Shown: positions 24,883 through 31,421 of the stretch, one piece after another
Layout of the letters: each line of letters starts with the position of its first letter
How positions within the stretch are numbered: the stretch's first letter is position 1
Assembly (NCBI GenBank): GCA_964354135.1
Contig: CAYGZA010000031.1
Location: 1 to 31,421 of the forward strand
From: CAYGZA01 sp964354135
GTDB lineage: Bacteria; Planctomycetota; Planctomycetia; Pirellulales; Thermoguttaceae
Length of the DNA stretch: 31,421 nt
Direction of reading: 5' to 3'
Notes under the pieces: model-generated
Told to the model about the DNA's origin: nothing
Databases searched by the model: none
What the model saw: only the letters and a program-made list of their open reading frames with translations
Program-made: the position numbers and the translations under genes

Positions 24883-25199
24883 GCGCCTATAGGGTCTACG
24901 TCACTCCCTCTGCTCTCCGAGAGCTCCAACAGTTGCCGGGGCACGTGCGGCAACGCGCCAAACGCGCCATCGACGATTTGGAAAGCAACCCCCACCCACC
25001 GGGCAGCAAGGCTCTGGATCTATCTGACCTGCAAGCACCCACCGAGGCTCCGCGGGAGGTTTGGCGGCTACGCCTGGAGAAGTGGCGTGTCGTGTATGCG
25101 ATCACGGAAGCGGACAGGATCATCGACGTAATCGCGCTGCGCAAGCGTCCACCCTACGATTACGGTGATCTCCCGCAATTGCTAGGACAAGTCGACTAG
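24879..25199 (+). CDS. RelE/ParE-superfamily toxin
   Basis: The 106-residue protein resembles RelE/ParE toxins: YRVYVTPSALRELQQLP, then a helix, then SNPHPPG, then VWRLRLEKWRVVYAI and VIALRKRPPYDYG. RelE members cut mRNA on the ribosome; ParE members poison gyrase. The sequence alone does not decide which applies, although the basic WRLR-KWRVVY strand fits RelE-like ribosome-dependent interferases well. The start is GTG 24879, overlapping the antitoxin stop. Length is normal, and the gene appears intact. Confidence 0.82.
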   Translation: MSAYRVYVTPSALRELQQLPGHVRQRAKRAIDDLESNPHPPGSKALDLSDLQAPTEAPREVWRLRLEKWRVVYAITEADRIIDVIALRKRPPYDYGDLPQLLGQVD

Positions 25200-25271
25200 G
25201 CCGAATGTGGTCGGGGCTCATTGGCGCCCCGTCGCTGCTGGTGAGCGATGTCGTGCTGCGGGAGTTCCAGG

Positions 25272-25380
25272 ATGCGCCGCGTGCTGGTTCACGATTACGA
25301 TATGATCCGGCTGGACATCGTGTGGAGAACCATCGAGCAGAATCTCCCGCCCCTGGTGGCTCCCTTGGAACACATTCTCA
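25272..25380 (+). pseudogene. C-terminal stub of a HepT (HEPN) toxin
   Basis: The translation RRVLVHDYDMIRLDIVWR continues into TIEQNLPPLVAPLEHIL. It matches the C-terminal third of HepT toxins of the HEPN/MNT family, including the R-x4-H-x-Y ribonuclease motif (R-RVLV-H-D-Y). The first two thirds of the protein and any MntA nucleotidyltransferase antitoxin are missing. It is presumably dead. Confidence 0.65.
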
Positions 25381-25420
25381 AGGAGAACCCAAGGCCCTCC
25401 GCGCGGGCATGTTCCGACGC

Positions 25421-26713
25421 TCACCGGGCTCTTGACGCGCCGGGCATGGCGGCCGGGTAATTGCCCCCGGCATCGGCCAGAGTGGGCGGCTCCGCGTCGA
25501 GGGCGTATCGCTTGGGCGCTAGCCGCAACTCCGACTTGACCGCTTCCTCCCAGGTGACCACCTGGCCCGAGTACGTGGCCATCCGCCCCATCACCGCCGT
25601 CATGCTGCTGGCCGCGGCGTAGTCGCCGTCGAACATGGGGGGACCGCTGCCGCGGATGCTCGCCATCAGGTCGTCGTGCTCGCACTGATAGGGATTGTCG
25701 ACCTGAATGCCCTTCTTGCGCATGGTGCGCGGCGTGGCCTCGCCCATGCCCCACGCGCCGATGCCCACCGTCAGCACGCCTTCGGTTCCGTGGACGTTGT
25801 CGGAGACGTGCTCCCACGTGCCGGCCTGTTGGCGGGCCTGGCAGAAGTGGCGGACGCCGCGGGCGTATTCGAATTCGATCGCGTGATGATCCCAGATGTC
25901 GCCGTTGCCCGGGCCGGTGCGGACCTGGCGCCCGCCCATGCCGTTGGCCCGCAGCGGATGGGCGTCCATGATCCAGTTGGCCACGTCGATCACGTGGGTC
26001 GCCTGCTCCACCAGGTGATCGCCGCAGAGCCAAGAGAAGAGGCTCCAGTGGCGGATCTGGTACTCCATCTCGCTCATGCCAGGCGGCTTGAGCTGGCCGG
26101 CACGGCCGCCGAGGCTGTTGTAGTACGTGCGGATGAAGAGGACTTGGCCGACCGCGCCGTCGCGAATCCTCCGAATCCCTTCGAGGTAGTTGCGCTGGTG
26201 GTGCCGCTGCAACCCGACCACCACGGACAGCCCCTTTTTCTTGGCCTCCTCGTTGGCAGCCACCAGCGTGCGATAGCCGGGGGCGTCGACGCAGCAGGGC
26301 TTTTCCATGAAGACGTGCTTGCCGGCCGCTACGGCCGCGGCGTAGTGCATCGGCCGGAAGTGCGGGGGTGTGGTCAAGAGAACCGCGTCCACGCCGGCGT
26401 CGATCACCTTCTGATAGGCGTCGAAGCCGACGAACTTCCCGTCGTTCGGCACGTCGATCCGGTCCCGAAGCTCCTCGTATCTCAGGAGGTTCTTGAGGCT
26501 GATCTCCAGCCGCTCGGGGAAGAGATCGCCCACGGCCACCAGCTTCACCGGCCCCTTCGTGCTGAGCGCTTCGCGGCAGGCCCCCGTGCCGCGGTTGCCG
26601 CAGCCGACGAACCCGATCTTGACCGTGTCGCTCCCCGCGGCGTGGGCCGAGCGGGCGACGTGCAATCCGGCCGCCGACCCGCCTGCGGCCACCGCGCCAA
26701 TGGATTTCTTCAC
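25421..26713 (-). CDS. Gfo/Idh/MocA-family oxidoreductase
   Basis: The 430-residue protein begins with a hydrophobic export-type leader (KKSIGAVAAGGSAAGLHVARSAHA), followed by the Rossmann start VKIGFVGCGNRGTG. The family's EKP motif is present (FMEKPCCVDAPGY), with its conserved lysine, and a C-terminal domain has GDHLVEQATHVIDVANWIM. Members are NAD(P)-dependent and act on sugars, inositols or related polyols; planctomycetes carry many exported copies. The best start in frame is GTG 26713, which lacks the twin arginine expected before KKSIG. A nine-codon upstream frame at 26736-26710 reads MAHRRSRL then stop, overlapping the GTG, so a one-base shift would rebuild a Tat signal. Convergent with the HepT stub. 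Confidence 0.88.
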   Translation of the reverse strand: MKKSIGAVAAGGSAAGLHVARSAHAAGSDTVKIGFVGCGNRGTGACREALSTKGPVKLVAVGDLFPERLEISLKNLLRYEELRDRIDVPNDGKFVGFDAYQKVIDAGVDAVLLTTPPHFRPMHYAAAVAAGKHVFMEKPCCVDAPGYRTLVAANEEAKKKGLSVVVGLQRHHQRNYLEGIRRIRDGAVGQVLFIRTYYNSLGGRAGQLKPPGMSEMEYQIRHWSLFSWLCGDHLVEQATHVIDVANWIMDAHPLRANGMGGRQVRTGPGNGDIWDHHAIEFEYARGVRHFCQARQQAGTWEHVSDNVHGTEGVLTVGIGAWGMGEATPRTMRKKGIQVDNPYQCEHDDLMASIRGSGPPMFDGDYAAASSMTAVMGRMATYSGQVVTWEEAVKSELRLAPKRYALDAEPPTLADAGGNYPAAMPGASRAR

Positions 26714-26897
26714 AAACGCGATCTCCGGTGAGCCATTCGAGTCCCGTCGTTGCGCCGGGCGGTCGCTCCCTTTTCGTGAAGCCCCGGCACGGAGCCGTTA
26801 TTCTCCGTCCGGTGCGTGGGGGCGGTCAAGTTGTCCTCGGGCGTGGCGAGTTCTCCTGCCTTCCCCCGAGCGGCCTCAAGCCCTATACTCAGCCGCT

Positions 26898-27647
26898 ATG
26901 GCCGGCTCAGCGTTCGACGACGTGACGGACATCTACGAGGCGATGATCGATTGGCCGCAGCGCCTGGCCAACGAAGGGCCTTTCTACCGGCAGCTGTTCG
27001 AGCGCGTGGGGGTCCGGAGCGTGGCCGACGTGGCTTGCGGCACCGGGCGGCATGCGGCGATGTTCCACTCCTGGAATCTCTGCGTCGAGGGTTCGGACGT
27101 CAGCCCGAGGATGATCGAGCGTGCGCGGAGCAGCTTCGGCGAGCCGGCGGGGTTGCGCTGGGTCGTCCGCGGGTTCGACGAGCCGCTCGCGCGGGCCGAG
27201 CCGTTCGACGCCGCGATCTGCGTGGGCAATTCGCTGGCGCTGGCCCCGGACGCGGCGACCGCCGAGCGGGCAATCGGGCAAATGCTCGGCGCGGTGCGCG
27301 CGGGGGGAGCGATCGTCGTCCACGTCCTGAACCTCCGGCACTTGCCCGACGGTCCCTGCACGTGGCAGAAGTGCCGGCGCGCCGTGCTGCCCCAGGGCGA
27401 AGTGCTCATCGTCAAGGGCGTACACCGGTGCGGGACTCGGGGGTTTGTCGAGTTGATCGTGACCCCACTGGCCGGCAGTCCCGAGATGCACGCCGAGTCG
27501 GTGCCGTTTCTGGGCCTGGAGGCGCCGGCGCTGGAGCGAATGGCCCGCGGGGCCGGCGCCGCGCTGGTGACGCTCTTCGGCGGCTACCGGGACGAGCCGT
27601 ACGACCACGTGGCGAGCGGGGACCTGGTGATGGTCGCGGAGAAGTAG
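26898..27647 (+). CDS. Class I SAM-dependent methyltransferase
   Basis: The 249-residue protein has motif I VADVACGTGRHAAMF (about residue 39), then an acidic loop at VEGSDVSPRMIERAR that binds the SAM ribose. Motif II is DAAICVGNSLALAP, and motif III lies near VRAGGAIVVHVLN. It belongs to the broad Methyltransf_11/25-like group that modifies small molecules, lipids or proteins, and the substrate cannot be told. ATG 26898 is 18 bp after a weak GAGCGG site, and the longer frame upstream has no family resemblance. Divergent from the oxidoreductase gene, with 184 bp between starts. Confidence 0.85.
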   Translation: MAGSAFDDVTDIYEAMIDWPQRLANEGPFYRQLFERVGVRSVADVACGTGRHAAMFHSWNLCVEGSDVSPRMIERARSSFGEPAGLRWVVRGFDEPLARAEPFDAAICVGNSLALAPDAATAERAIGQMLGAVRAGGAIVVHVLNLRHLPDGPCTWQKCRRAVLPQGEVLIVKGVHRCGTRGFVELIVTPLAGSPEMHAESVPFLGLEAPALERMARGAGAALVTLFGGYRDEPYDHVASGDLVMVAEK

Positions 27648-27689
27648 CCCGTCGGCCGCCGGGGCGTGCGCTCAACCGCCCGGGGCGGC

Positions 27690-28108
27690 ATCGGCGAGCT
27701 TCTGATGGGCACGGAGGGCTCGATCAAGGTCTCCGAGAAGCCCAAGTGGACCAAGGCGTATCACGGGCCTATGCCCAGGAATGGGACCAGTGGGCGAGGC
27801 TCAAGTATCTCACCAAGGCCGAGTTGCCCGCTGCCAAGAAGGAGGAGCGCTCGGCCAAACCCGTGGACCCCAACGAAATCCGCGTTCAAGAGACGGGCGA
27901 AGTCGTGGCCTACGACATCCCGGTCGTCTTGGACAAGCCGGCCCACCAGCCGCACCTGGAGAACTTCTTCGACGCCGCCCGCGGCCAGGCAAAGCTCAAC
28001 TGCCCCGCCGACGTGGCCTTCCGCAGCGAAGTGGTAGTACATAAGATCAACGAGGCCGTCGAGGCCAAGAAGACGCTCGTCCTTGCGCCGGAGGATTTTG
28101 CCGCATAG
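27690..28108 (+). pseudogene. Frameshifted C-terminal remnant of a second Gfo/Idh/MocA gene
   Basis: The first part reads GELLMGTEGSIKVSEKPKW then TKAY in one frame. After about 27760-27770 the match continues in another frame with AYAQEWDQWARLKYL and ends FFDAARGQAKLNCPAD then a stop at 28108. Together these match the C-terminal half of a Gfo/Idh/MocA oxidoreductase subfamily different from the intact copy at 25421-26713. The NAD-binding half is missing and a single-base indel breaks the remainder, so it is dead. Confidence 0.75.
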
Positions 28109-28147
28109 GCCCGCCGGCCCGGCAAGCGGCCCTCGGTTTGCAGGAAG

Positions 28148-28230
28148 GTAGGTTATGCTTCAGCATAACGCTTCATGCCGCGCTTCACGCCGTCCGAGTT
28201 TGCGCGGTGTCATGCTGAAGCATAACCTAC
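28148..28230. repeat. Palindromic element with 19-bp perfect arms
   Basis: The arms 28148-28166 and 28212-28230 are perfect reverse complements (GTAGGTTATGCTTCAGCAT and partner) around a 45-base loop. Each arm also contains its own ATGCTTCAGCAT or ATGCTGAAGCAT near-palindrome. It differs in sequence from the other palindromes in the window. Confidence 0.88.
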
Positions 28231-28474
28231 GCTACTTCCCGCTCTTGGGATGGAAGACCCTCATGGCTTGCCCCCCGGCACCACCGCGACGCACGCCTTT
28301 TCGATGCCCAAGCAGGCATCACGTCGGGCCACGCCCAGAGCAACGCCTACCACGCCCTTGGTGCCTCAGGGACGTGCCACCCGCCCGAATGAGACCCGCC
28401 CCCATTTCCCCTCCAGATTGATGCACCCGACGTTCATCGTTGTTCCCTGTGAATTCGCGTGGTAAGATTCCGTC

Positions 28475-28608
28475 GTGTAAAGTCCGCTCTGCGGTGCGCC
28501 CGGCTTGGTGCCGGGCGTTTGTTTCTGGTGGACCGGCGGGGAGTTGAACCCCGAGGGGTTGGGTGTAAAGTCCGCCCCGCGACCGCGCCCGGCCCAATGC
28601 AGCCGGGC
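28475..28608. repeat. Direct repeats GTGTAAAGTCCGC plus GC hairpin
   Basis: Copy 1 (28475-28516) and copy 2 (28563-28608) both read GTGTAAAGTCCGC, then a short variable part, then a GCGCCCGGC...GCCGGGC hairpin. They are 88 bp apart and flank the tRNA-like 3' end at 28526-28553. Such an arrangement could be the footprint of an integration event. Confidence 0.7.
28526..28553 (-). other. tRNA-3'-end-like sequence with encoded CCA
   Basis: Read on the minus strand: a 5-bp T stem CGGGG/CCCCG with loop TTCAACT (28553-28537), then CCGGTCC, then A, then CCA at 28528-28526. GGGCCGG at 28595-28589 can pair with CCGGTCC as an acceptor stem, but the 42 bases between it and the T stem do not fold into normal D and anticodon arms. 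It looks like the 3' end of a tRNA or tmRNA kept as an integration site, not a working tRNA. Confidence 0.45.
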
Positions 28609-28910
28609 TACACCCCCACCCGATCAAGGGCCTGGACCGCCTTGTCCGCCGCGCGCCGACGCTTGGTCGGAGAACGGACTGCCGACCGATCGGCGCCGTA
28701 GGTCTGGGCTTTCATCAAGCAGGCCAGGGCCTCCTTGGAGGTAACCCGAGTCCCGCAGCATTGGAGCGATTCCAGGATCACTCCTTTGGAGCCGGTCGTG
28801 GTCGACCGGTAGACGCAGGAGACGTGGGGTTTCTTGCCGCGCCGTCGGCGGGACAGCAAGCCCGCGGCCACGGGCCGGGAAATGAGGCTTTCGGTGTTCG
28901 CGTCGATCAT
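28608..28910 (-). CDS. DUF1580-family protein
   Basis: The 100-residue protein begins MIDANTESLIS and continues RRRRGKKPHVSCVYRSTTTG, GVILESLQCCGTRVTSKEAL. This follows the DUF1580 pattern, a family found mainly in planctomycetes: a small helix-turn-helix-like segment (PHVS-VYR-T--G) then a wing-like strand (ILESLQCCGTRVT). By inference it binds DNA. In other planctomycetes I recall members beside site-specific integrases, but no integrase is in this window. The C-terminus (RAADKAVQALDRVGV) runs into the tRNA-like region, with its stop at the hairpin of the direct repeat. Confidence 0.75.
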   Translation of the reverse strand: MIDANTESLISRPVAAGLLSRRRRGKKPHVSCVYRSTTTGSKGVILESLQCCGTRVTSKEALACLMKAQTYGADRSAVRSPTKRRRAADKAVQALDRVGV

Positions 28911-29028
28911 CTTCTACTTCTCGCACAAATGGGACACGGTTCACCACAGTGCAAGAAAGTAGACTAGACCCACCGGAGACACGGAAACGGGGACAAAGAG
29001 GCCCGAGATGGGGACATCGGGGACATTT

Positions 29029-30054
29029 TCAGCGTTTTTCGCGCGAACCAGCCCGCCTGCGCCGCTGGATAGCTTTCTTTACGGCACTCGGCGAGACGTT
29101 GCCAGTCGCGCGAGGAGCGATCTGCTGCCTCTCCGCTTTTGACTTGGCGTTCCATTCTTTGGCGATCTTCGTCGGCCCGAGCTCTTCCCTGTTGCGTTTG
29201 TCGAAGTAGGCATCGCGGGTGGCGCAGGCGCGGCTGGGATCGACGCAGCTCTCGATGATCGCAAACACGGCGTCATCCAGTGTCTGAAACCCAGTGTTGC
29301 CGGGGCCGTACTTGAACGCCCAAGCGCGAGGCAGTTCCTGCTGCATCCGTATTGCCAGCCCCGTCAACTCCTCATCACTCATCGCCAATCCTTGGCTCTC
29401 CAGGTCGCGTTCGGCCGTCCAACAGGCCGCGATGCGGGGCCAGTACTTTTGTAGCCACGTTTCGCTAACGCGCCGTTTCTTACGCTTCGGATCCTTTCCG
29501 AGCAGCTTCTCAAACTCTCGCGCTGCGCCGCGTTGTTTCGACTCTTTGACGCCCTTCTGATATCCGGAATCGAGTCCGCTCCGGACGATTCGGTATGCAC
29601 TCACGGCATAGTTGAACGCTACCTCGTGCCAGGATGTAGCCTTCATCACGCGGTACTCACACTCATGCTGATTCGCTGACGCTAACGAAGCAGCTAGCCG
29701 CGTGAGAATCTTTTTGCCCGAAACCTCAAGTTCATCGACACATTCTAAACCCGCCCATTGAACACCGTGATCGACCGCGTTCTCCATGAGCGAGATCGGA
29801 AGTGCGACGAACATGTGCACGAGGAGAGTGGTCGCGGCAAACTCGGCCGGGGCAACCTTTACTATATCCAGGAACCGGTCACCAAATATCGGCGACACTG
29901 TCTCCCGGAAAGCGTCACTCCAGAGCATCGCGAGGGCCTTCTGAAGCGACTGAGCCTTTCCATCTGGAAGCTCATCACCGTAGGCTTGTTCTTGGACAGC
30001 TTGGGTGAGGCGTTCAAGATCAGCTTGGGGCGGCTGGCCGCCGTTTGTTGCCAT
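29029..30054 (-). CDS. Unrecognised 341-residue soluble protein
   Basis: I do not recognise this protein. It appears largely helical and soluble, with a hydrophobic patch at about 70-90 (FAATTLLVHMFVALPISL) that could be a buried helix or a weak membrane segment. A basic KDPKRKKRRVSETWLQKYWPRI stretch lies in the middle, and the C-terminus is strongly basic (AVKKAIQRRRRAGSREKR). The basic regions suggest nucleic-acid contact, though this is inference. ATG 30054 is well supported by AGGTGA upstream. It lies 152 bp after the HNH nuclease gene on the same strand, in a repeat-bounded accessory region, so the two may act together. Confidence 0.7.
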   Translation of the reverse strand: MATNGGQPPQADLERLTQAVQEQAYGDELPDGKAQSLQKALAMLWSDAFRETVSPIFGDRFLDIVKVAPAEFAATTLLVHMFVALPISLMENAVDHGVQWAGLECVDELEVSGKKILTRLAASLASANQHECEYRVMKATSWHEVAFNYAVSAYRIVRSGLDSGYQKGVKESKQRGAAREFEKLLGKDPKRKKRRVSETWLQKYWPRIAACWTAERDLESQGLAMSDEELTGLAIRMQQELPRAWAFKYGPGNTGFQTLDDAVFAIIESCVDPSRACATRDAYFDKRNREELGPTKIAKEWNAKSKAERQQIAPRATGNVSPSAVKKAIQRRRRAGSREKR

Positions 30055-30206
30055 CGCGTCACCTAGCTTTCGGGCCGGGCAGCCGGCGGCCGTGGCGTAG
30101 GTGGTTCCACAGCGGCCGGATGCGCCGTGCGACGGCCCGTCGGCCGTCTACCCTTCTCATCACTCGTTCAATATGAGGCTCGCCACCCTCGCAATGGAGG
30201 CGCGTT

Positions 30207-30776
30207 TTACGATTCCTCTCCCCCCGCGTTCATCTCTTCTGTCTGCTTCGGGCCTGGACATGGCTCGTTGAAGATCCACCCCAGGTCGCGCACGTCCAAT
30301 ACTGCGTTCATGTCCACGTCGGCACTGTCCAGGGAACCGCGGCAGGCGTGGCACTTGTAGGCGAGCTTCAGGAACTTGCCCTCAACAATCCGGGGAACTT
30401 CGTTGCGCCGCTCAGGCCCGTACCATGTGAATACGTCCCGACCACCCTTCGCGCTGTTACACGACCGGCAACACCACACAAGGTTGTGGATTTGATGCAC
30501 GTCGCATTCCGCCGGTGCGTTGATCCGCTGGGGGATAATGTGGTCCATGTTCAGCGATTCCATTGACCCACAGTACGCGCAAGTGGGCGGCCCGGTCTCC
30601 AGCATCTTGCGGTCTTCGCGCAGGATTGCCGACCACTTCTTGCGACCGGTCTTGAGATCCTGAAAGGTCTTCATGACGAATCCGTATTGCTTGTCCATTC
30701 CAGCAGACCGCGCGATCAGCTTGGCGTACTGCCAGAAGATCAAGTCGCGCACCGTCTTGACGGCTTTCGGCGGCAT
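30207..30776 (-). CDS. HNH endonuclease
   Basis: The 189-residue protein carries a zinc-linked HNH (beta-beta-alpha-metal) nuclease motif: CAYCG (Cys66, Cys69), LNMDHIIPQ with Asp78-His79, HNLVWCCRSCNSAKGGRD with Asn98 and Cys103/Cys106. CxxC pairs hold the zinc, and His79 and Asn98 are the expected catalytic residues. A third pair, CHAC at 142-145, near the C-terminus may bind a second zinc. HNH proteins act in restriction, homing and phage biology; the role here is unknown. The start is ATG 30776. It precedes the unknown 341-residue gene. Confidence 0.85.
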   Translation of the reverse strand: MPPKAVKTVRDLIFWQYAKLIARSAGMDKQYGFVMKTFQDLKTGRKKWSAILREDRKMLETGPPTCAYCGSMESLNMDHIIPQRINAPAECDVHQIHNLVWCCRSCNSAKGGRDVFTWYGPERRNEVPRIVEGKFLKLAYKCHACRGSLDSADVDMNAVLDVRDLGWIFNEPCPGPKQTEEMNAGGEES

Positions 30777-30864
30777 AGTCGTGCCCTGTCACTGAGGACC
30801 CTCAGCGTCCCGCGGTATGACGCAACTTCTGTCGATCCCGTGTGCTCGCGAGGAGAGGCGAGGA

Positions 30865-30880
30865 AAGGGGATAAGTCCAA
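30865..30880 (+). repeat. Single AAGGGGATAAGTCCAA arm
   Basis: Exact copy of the arm at 1460-1475 and of the reverse complement at 10761-10776. No partner arm was found nearby. Confidence 0.8.
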
Positions 30881-30986
30881 TTACCTGGGCCATCAGGCCC
30901 TTGGGCTGCGTCCGTGGATCCTTCGCTGCCCGTCAATCTACCACGACCGCGCGCTGAGTCAATCGAGGCAGTAGGCAGGGGGAGAA

Positions 30987-31017
30987 CGGGGCTTTGAGCG
31001 ATCGGCTTTCAGCTTTC
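30987..31017 (-). repeat. CTGAAAGC repeat module, right copy
   Basis: Its reverse complement matches 443-473 at 28 of 31 positions. Confidence 0.75.
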
Positions 31018-31074
31018 AGCCCCGGGGGCGAGCGAGGAGGGGCCATGCGTGAGGAATTGGGGCCCAGACCCGCT

Positions 31075-31234
31075 TTTCCCTAGCCCAGGCGTTTACGCCT
31101 GGGACGAGGGGACGCCGAGGTCATTGTCGGCCCCTTGAGGGGCCGCCGCGGCGCAAGTTCGCGCCCGGAAGGGACAAGACGAAGGGAATCGGGGATTCTC
31201 GCGGTCCCAGGCGTAAACGCCTGGGCTAGGGAAA
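31075..31234. repeat. Palindromic element with 31-bp perfect arms
   Basis: The arms 31075-31105 and 31204-31234 are perfect reverse complements around a 98-base loop. Each arm contains CCCAGGCGTTTACGCCTGGG, itself a perfect palindrome, so each end also forms its own hairpin. The element lies between the two modules of the right-hand dispersed repeat; the left copy has only 45 bases there. Confidence 0.92.
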
Positions 31235-31260
31235 CTCTTGTTGTCCAGCAGGAGGCTCGC

Positions 31261-31421
31261 CGCAGGGCGAGAAAACCGATTCCTTGAACAAAATGGCCCA
31301 AGAAGACACAACGTCCGATCGCGACCGAAGTTCAATCCGGTCAAGAATGCCCTGCGGGCGGTTTTGGGGCGGTCAAAAAGAGGTGGTTAAGCGTGGGCTT
31401 GCGCGAGGCTGCCACTGGTCA
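31261..31421 (-). repeat. Long dispersed repeat, right copy (cut by window edge)
   Basis: The inverted counterpart of 237-397. It runs to the last base of the window, so its true end is not visible. Confidence 0.85.

Larger units (their letters stand above)
28109..28607. other. Gene-free stretch with palindrome and direct repeats
   Basis: No gene is seen in 28109-28607. It holds the palindrome 28148-28230, then undistinguished sequence to about 28470, then a hairpin-bearing direct repeat and the tRNA-3'-end-like sequence. Short open frames over 28500-28600 are byproducts of that RNA-like sequence. Confidence 0.6.
30777..31421. other. Gene-free right end with dispersed repeats
   Basis: No convincing gene. 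It contains the single AAGGGGATAAGTCCAA arm at 30865-30880 and inverted copies of the two left-end repeat modules (30987-31017 and 31261-31421). Between those copies lies a 160-bp palindromic element. Confidence 0.65.

Noticed and set aside
28526..28601. A complete tRNA gene on the minus strand
   Set aside because: Only the T arm, CCA end and a possible acceptor stem are present. The spacing is about 6 bases short, and no D or anticodon arm folds.
28459..28744. Plus-strand short proteins with GGELNP and RRGVEPRG text
   Set aside because: These are the spurious frames typically produced by reading across tRNA-like sequence; no start signals or conserved domain.

Overview
The window looks like GC-rich DNA from a planctomycete (Planctomycetota, probably Pirellulales-like), and it is a scaffold rather than a finished genome because it holds a 100-N gap at 4077-4176. 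The evidence is a DUF1580-type protein, a fragment matching the RYFGDYELLEEI start of planctomycete Ser/Thr kinases, an FHA-kinase protein, a very large secreted family 2 glycoside hydrolase, Gfo/Idh/MocA oxidoreductases, and an mraZ-rsmH pair that is not followed by ftsL or ftsI. All family calls rest on reading the translated sequence; no database search was run.

Layout. 1-4176 is an accessory island: a repeat-rich, gene-free end, an AbiU2/HEPN-like protein (692-1411), and a 721-residue protein (1800-3965) made of seven tandem ~75-residue repeats fused to a C-terminal PD-(D/E)xK-type nuclease domain. 4177-4680 is debris: a 79-bp tandem duplication against the gap, a frameshifted kinase fragment and a 26-bp palindrome. 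4681-10676 holds an FHA protein with a degenerate kinase domain, a convergent secreted GH2 enzyme, and a small membrane protein bracketed by repeats. 10767-15066 is housekeeping: cysteine desulfurase, a Nudix-like protein and queA on the minus strand, then a divergent glycosyltransferase. 15322-19269 is a reduced division/cell-wall region: mraZ with five operator boxes at exact 10-bp spacing, rsmH, a membrane-anchored double-LysM protein, and a cpYpsA/SLOG-like protein.

19464-25380 is a second accessory block. It has a three-gene restriction-modification-like operon (large N6-adenine methylase, PD-(D/E)xK protein, HsdR_N-RAMA protein), a Phd/RelE-type toxin-antitoxin pair with overlapping stop and start codons, and the C-terminal stub of a HepT toxin. 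25421-28108 has a Gfo/Idh/MocA oxidoreductase, a SAM methyltransferase, and a frameshifted remnant of a different Gfo/Idh/MocA gene. 28148-31421 has repeats, a tRNA-3'-end-like sequence, a DUF1580 protein, an unknown 341-residue protein, an HNH endonuclease, and an inverted copy of the repeat found at the left end.

Most notable: the repeat-array nuclease at 1800-3965 has the architecture of a modular target-recognition array joined to a nuclease, and I know of no described bacterial system built this way. Also notable are the three-gene restriction system, the mraZ operator, and several unrelated palindromic repeat types that fill the intergenic spaces and in two cases supply the stop codon of the neighbouring gene.
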